Assembly: GCF_013403915.1 (NCBI RefSeq)
Contig: NZ_JABFDI010000011.1
Span: 80,468 to 144,467, forward strand
Source: Winogradskyella pacifica
GTDB lineage: Bacteria; Bacteroidota; Bacteroidia; Flavobacteriales; Flavobacteriaceae
DNA: 64,000 bases
Reading direction: 5' to 3'
Part shown: one piece after another, positions 60,833-64,000 of the stretch
How positions within the stretch are numbered: position 1 is the stretch's first letter
How the letters are laid out: the number at the start of each line of letters is the position of its first letter
The notes under the pieces: model-generated
The model's input: only the letters and a program-made list of their open reading frames with translations
The model's database searches: none
Told to the model about the DNA's origin: nothing
Made by a program: the position numbers and the translations under genes

Positions 60833-62353
60833 ATGATCAATAATAAACAAAGAATAAAATATTTCCCTTATTTAGATAAAATTCAAACTCCAGAACAGGC
60901 GGCTTTATTGATAAAAAATAAAGATGTGTTAGGTGTTAGTGGTTTTACCAAGGCAGGTGATAGTAAAACAGTGCTCCCTCAATTTGCAAAAAGAGCATTG
61001 CACGAAGATTTAAAAGTTACTGTATTAAGTGGGGCTTCTTTGGGGTATGATACAGATGCAGATTTAGCTAAAAATGGAGCCTTATACAAAAGAATGCCGT
61101 TTCAGGCAGATCCTACATTGCGAAAAAGTATTAATAGTCATGAGGTGCTTTATGTCGATCAACATTTGGGTCAAACCGCAGATATGCTTCAAAAAATTGA
61201 TAAATTTAAAATTAATATCGCAATAATTGAAGCCGTATCTATCACAGATGAAGGTTTTATTGTACCGACCACTTCAGTTGGAAATTCGCCTATTTTCGCA
61301 GATAATGCAGATCAGATTATAATCGAAATTAATACTACTTTTCCAGAAAGTCTTGCCGGTATTCATGATGTAAAATTATTGAAAAAACAACCCAATCGCG
61401 AGATTATTCCGGTATTAGAATCCGATTCACGAATAGGTGATCCTTATATTAGAATTGACCCTAATAAGGTAGTGGCTATAGTTTTTACTGAAGTTCCGGA
61501 TAGTCCTGCTGTTATCGCTGATCCGGATGAAAAAACGACAGCAATCTCTAATCATATACTTAAGTTTCTAGAAAAAGAAGTGGAGGCGGGGAGGCTGACA
61601 GAATCGTTATTGCCTTTACAAGCCGGAATTGGTAAGACGGCAAATGCTATTTTATCGGGTTTTACCAATAGCAAGTTTAAGAATCTTACGATGTATTCTG
61701 AAGTCCTTCAGGATAGTACATTCGAGTTATTTGATTCTGGTAAATTGTTATTCGCGTCAGCTTCATCAATTACGGTAACCGAATCGTGCTCAAATAAGAT
61801 CTTCAGTAATTTTGAAAAATATAAAGAAAAATTACTATTACGACCACAGAATATTAGTAATGCAGCTGAAGTTATTAGTCGTTTGGGGGTAATAGGGATT
61901 AATACAGCGATTGAAGTAGATATATACGGAAATGTAAATTCTACACATATCGCTGGTACTAAAATGATGAATGGCATTGGAGGTTCTGGTGATTTTGCAA
62001 GAAATGGTTACCTAAGTATATTTGCTTGCCCTTCGATCTCTAAAGAAGGTCGTATATCTCATGTTGTTCCAATGGTCGCTCATACGGACCATACAGAGCA
62101 CGATGTTGATATTTTAGTTACCGAACAAGGTTTAGCAGATCTTAGAGGTTTAGCACCTGTTGAAAGAGCGCGATTAATTATTGAAAATTGTGTACACCCA
62201 GATTATAAAGATCAATTATTAACTTATTTTGAAGAGGCTTATGCCTTAGGAGGACAAACTCCTCACATTCTCGAAAAGGCCTTTAGCTGGCATATAATGT
62301 TAAAAGATAAAGGAACCATGAAAGTTGAAGAACTTGTTGATAATTTACTTTAA
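60833..62353 (+). CDS. Acetyl-CoA hydrolase/transferase family (succinate:CoA transferase-like)
   Basis: 506 residues, the length of Cat1/AarC-type enzymes. GFTKAGDSKTVLPQFAKRA (~37-55), the catalytic Glu in MYSEVLQD (Glu290), ASASSITVTES, GSGDFARNGYLSIF (~382-395), and VDILVTEQGLADLRGLAPVERARLIIENC (~421-450). It moves CoA between succinate and acetate or related acids, or hydrolyses acetyl-CoA; the exact pair is unknown. Divergent from AraC. A BLUF gene lies 50 bp downstream on the opposite strand. Confidence 0.9.
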   Translation: MINNKQRIKYFPYLDKIQTPEQAALLIKNKDVLGVSGFTKAGDSKTVLPQFAKRALHEDLKVTVLSGASLGYDTDADLAKNGALYKRMPFQADPTLRKSINSHEVLYVDQHLGQTADMLQKIDKFKINIAIIEAVSITDEGFIVPTTSVGNSPIFADNADQIIIEINTTFPESLAGIHDVKLLKKQPNREIIPVLESDSRIGDPYIRIDPNKVVAIVFTEVPDSPAVIADPDEKTTAISNHILKFLEKEVEAGRLTESLLPLQAGIGKTANAILSGFTNSKFKNLTMYSEVLQDSTFELFDSGKLLFASASSITVTESCSNKIFSNFEKYKEKLLLRPQNISNAAEVISRLGVIGINTAIEVDIYGNVNSTHIAGTKMMNGIGGSGDFARNGYLSIFACPSISKEGRISHVVPMVAHTDHTEHDVDILVTEQGLADLRGLAPVERARLIIENCVHPDYKDQLLTYFEEAYALGGQTPHILEKAFSWHIMLKDKGTMKVEELVDNLL

Positions 62354-62403
62354 TACGAAAGTTAGGTAGAATGTTTTAAATAAAACCCATTGAATGGTTT
62401 AAT

Positions 62404-62814
62404 TTATTTGTCACTTAAAATTCTTCTTACAGAGGTCCAAAAACTTAATAATGAGGCTTTAGATTTATCCGAAAGCATAGAAAGTAGTAATAAGTTGTTA
62501 ATGTATTCTTTGATACTTTCGCTATTAGGTTTGTGGTAAGCCATGTTCCATTCGGTGAAAAATCGGTCTTCGACATTGTTTTCCCAAAGTAAAGTTATTG
62601 TATGATGGCGTTGATCGTTTTTAATTTTTTCAAAAACTTGTAGGACATCGTTTTTATGTCCTTCAAGGATTTGAACGAAACTTTTATTATGGTAAATAAG
62701 ACAGCCTGTAATATTTCTTTCCGAGTTTACAATATTGGCTTTCGCAAGGATATTGTCTAAATCTTCAAGTTCTAGTCCTAATTTTGATTTAGAATGGTAA
62801 TTTAGTTGATACAT
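62404..62814 (-). CDS. Short BLUF-domain blue-light photoreceptor
   Basis: 136 residues: one BLUF domain (1-95) and a helical cap, no output domain. The flavin-photocycle residues fall at the spacing known from Slr1694/AppA: Tyr6, Asn30, Gln48 (in FVQILEG), Trp89 and Met91 (in EWNMAY). The fold is completed by NITGCLIYHNKSFVQILEGHKNDVLQVFEKIKNDQRHH. It should bind FAD and signal by protein contact. It lies convergent to the CoA transferase. Binding partner unknown. Confidence 0.9.
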   Translation of the reverse strand: MYQLNYHSKSKLGLELEDLDNILAKANIVNSERNITGCLIYHNKSFVQILEGHKNDVLQVFEKIKNDQRHHTITLLWENNVEDRFFTEWNMAYHKPNSESIKEYINNLLLLSMLSDKSKASLLSFWTSVRRILSDK

Positions 62815-63057
62815 GTTTTTAAGATTAACTGATTAAAACGGAATTGTGTTTAATAAGTTGCTTCATTAAGTTGGTAAGTTAGTAAATAAAAATGGACTGC
62901 AAGTAAACTACTAAAACAGGCCTATGCAATGGCCAAATCGGGATTAATATATGATGAAAATTATAAAAGTACTTTAGTGTAAAATTAATGAGTTTTTACT
63001 TGTTTTTTACCACAGTACTTTGTTGCCTACAGTTATTTTTAATTTTTATATTAGTGT
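62815..63057. other. Non-coding gap of 243 bases
   Basis: No reading frame of note, exact TAnnTTTG box or terminator seen; AT-rich. Confidence 0.4.
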
Positions 63058-63255
63058 ATGTTATTTATGTCAATTATACTTTTCGTAATCTCGGTTTATA
63101 TCTTTCTGGCATATTATTATGAATGGGAACATTCAAAAAAACATTGGCAAAAAGGAATTCCTTATTCTAAATTTGACAGAACTCTAGGCATAATAATCTC
63201 TATTGTTATATTAATATTTTCTCTCTATCTGTTCGTGCAATCCTTTTTGATATAG
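63058..63255 (+). CDS. Small two-helix membrane protein
   Basis: 65 residues. Two membrane helices (2-23, MLFMSIILFVISVYIFLAYYYEW; 45-64, LGIIISIVILIFSLYLFVQSFLI) joined by a charged loop (HSKKHWQKGIPYSKFDR). Such proteins cannot be given a function from sequence. A start codon with a fair gap upstream, and it abuts the lipoprotein gene on the opposite strand with no spacer between the two stop codons. Confidence 0.6.
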   Translation: MLFMSIILFVISVYIFLAYYYEWEHSKKHWQKGIPYSKFDRTLGIIISIVILIFSLYLFVQSFLI

Positions 63256-63921
63256 TTATTTTATTCCAAATTTCACTAATTCAGGTTTTATTATTATCAA
63301 TTCTTTTTTTCTCGGAAATTTTCCGTGTTCAAAAGTCAATTCAATACTATTATTTTTCTTTTCCAGCTTTTTTAAGTCAACATCATAAAAGTCCGAAATC
63401 ACGAACGTTTTATTTTCATAACCTAATTCAGTCGGTTGAATCAAAATATGAATATCTGTTTTAGAATTTTCAGTTTCCAGAGGTAAACTTTGTCCATTGT
63501 AAAAAGTCATTACTCTCACAAAAAAGTCATTTCCATATCCCGATTTGACTTGGTCAAAATTACGAAGGACTGATTCAAATCCCGATTCAGACGTTTGATT
63601 GATTTCAGATGTGTGTTTATAGACGAAAAAATTGTCTGAAATATCTAAAGTATCTTTAAAATCCTTTTTGTCAATTAATTTCCTTTCTCCGCTTTTTAGT
63701 GTTTCCGCAACATTTATTTCAGAATCCGTAGATCCTACGAAACGATAATAATCAGATGCTTGGGTGTTTTCTAAATTCTCAATTTGCTTTTGTAATTCCG
63801 AAATCTGTTTGTCTTTTTCGGTCAGTTTTTCAGTCAGCTTTTTCAATTCCGATGAAGTTTGTTTTGAATCACAACTTGCAATTAAAATCAATGTTAAAAT
63901 CAGTAACGGAATGTTTTTCAT
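63256..63921 (-). CDS. Lipoprotein with coiled coil, unknown function
   Basis: 221 residues. Lipoprotein signal (LLILTLILIASC, Cys near 17), then a heptad coiled coil (~22-53, LKKLTEKLTEKDKQISELQKQIENL), and a C-terminal mixed domain (~60-221) with SGFESVLRNFDQVKSGYGNDFFVRVMTFYNGQSLPLETENSK, IHILIQPTELGYENKTFVISDFYDV. Some codons differ from the neighbourhood (more Pro/Glu and GA-rich words), so it may be a recent arrival. No family recognised. Confidence 0.75.
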   Translation of the reverse strand: MKNIPLLILTLILIASCDSKQTSSELKKLTEKLTEKDKQISELQKQIENLENTQASDYYRFVGSTDSEINVAETLKSGERKLIDKKDFKDTLDISDNFFVYKHTSEINQTSESGFESVLRNFDQVKSGYGNDFFVRVMTFYNGQSLPLETENSKTDIHILIQPTELGYENKTFVISDFYDVDLKKLEKKNNSIELTFEHGKFPRKKELIIIKPELVKFGIK

Positions 63922-64000
63922 AATGTCTTGCCCTGAAATATGGCTACAGGTTAAAATTGATTTTATGCGGTTAATTTATAGACCATATTTGGTGTTTTGA

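Noticed and set aside
63764..64000. Plus-strand frame at the right edge
   Set aside because: It is antisense to the lipoprotein signal peptide and coiled coil; its Phe/Ser-rich text is a shadow of that sequence.

Overview
This AT-rich window with short intergenic gaps looks chromosomal and comes from a bacterium of the phylum Bacteroidota, most likely a marine member of Flavobacteriaceae. The grounds are: repeated promoter boxes of the Bacteroidota type (TAnnTTTG), SusC/CarboxypepD_reg-type outer-membrane proteins, a full menaquinone gene set in a flavobacterial style, a type II NADH dehydrogenase, many short flavobacterial hypothetical proteins and lipoproteins, and very low GC third positions. 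Genus cannot be fixed from the sequence alone. No tRNA, rRNA, CRISPR array, transposase, integrase or phage gene was seen.

Layout. 1-141 is the 3' end of dnaK, followed by a structured spacer. 494-3459 holds a small barrel protein and an ECF sigma factor / membrane anti-sigma-like / outer-membrane protein operon. 3686-8161 is housekeeping: an rRNA methyltransferase, a nitronate monooxygenase-like protein, an AlkD-like repair protein, a VOC protein and a YtxH protein. 8526-15028 is a 2033-residue sensor kinase with twelve PAS domains plus a single-domain response regulator. 15055-32803 contains the menaquinone genes in three blocks (thioesterase-menF-menD; menB-menA; menC-CPBP protease-menE), separated by unrelated genes such as a CvfB-like RNA-binding protein, DUF2853 and DUF2914 proteins, a GT4 glycosyltransferase and a sterol desaturase-like protein. 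32890-36336 is a mosaic VIT/VWA/SusC-plug/TPR/DUF2135 protein, followed by an OmpA lipoprotein, a GT2 and an HsdR_N-domain protein.

38938-44873 is the most unusual region. holA (DNA polymerase III delta) is followed by an inserted operon of four secreted proteins on the minus strand and then by a second copy of the holA 3' end. The two copies are identical for 411 bp and then differ only at seven silent positions in the last 49 bp.

44953-64000 holds an acyltransferase, an M3 peptidase lipoprotein, a triplicated intergenic repeat, a cyclophilin lipoprotein, a NUDIX hydrolase, a PlsC-like acyltransferase, a second ECF sigma unit, NDH-2 (which would reduce the menaquinone made by the men genes), a TonB-dependent receptor with a TonB protein, a sugar kinase, an AraC regulator divergent from a CoA transferase, a short BLUF photoreceptor with all photochemical residues, and two small unknown proteins.
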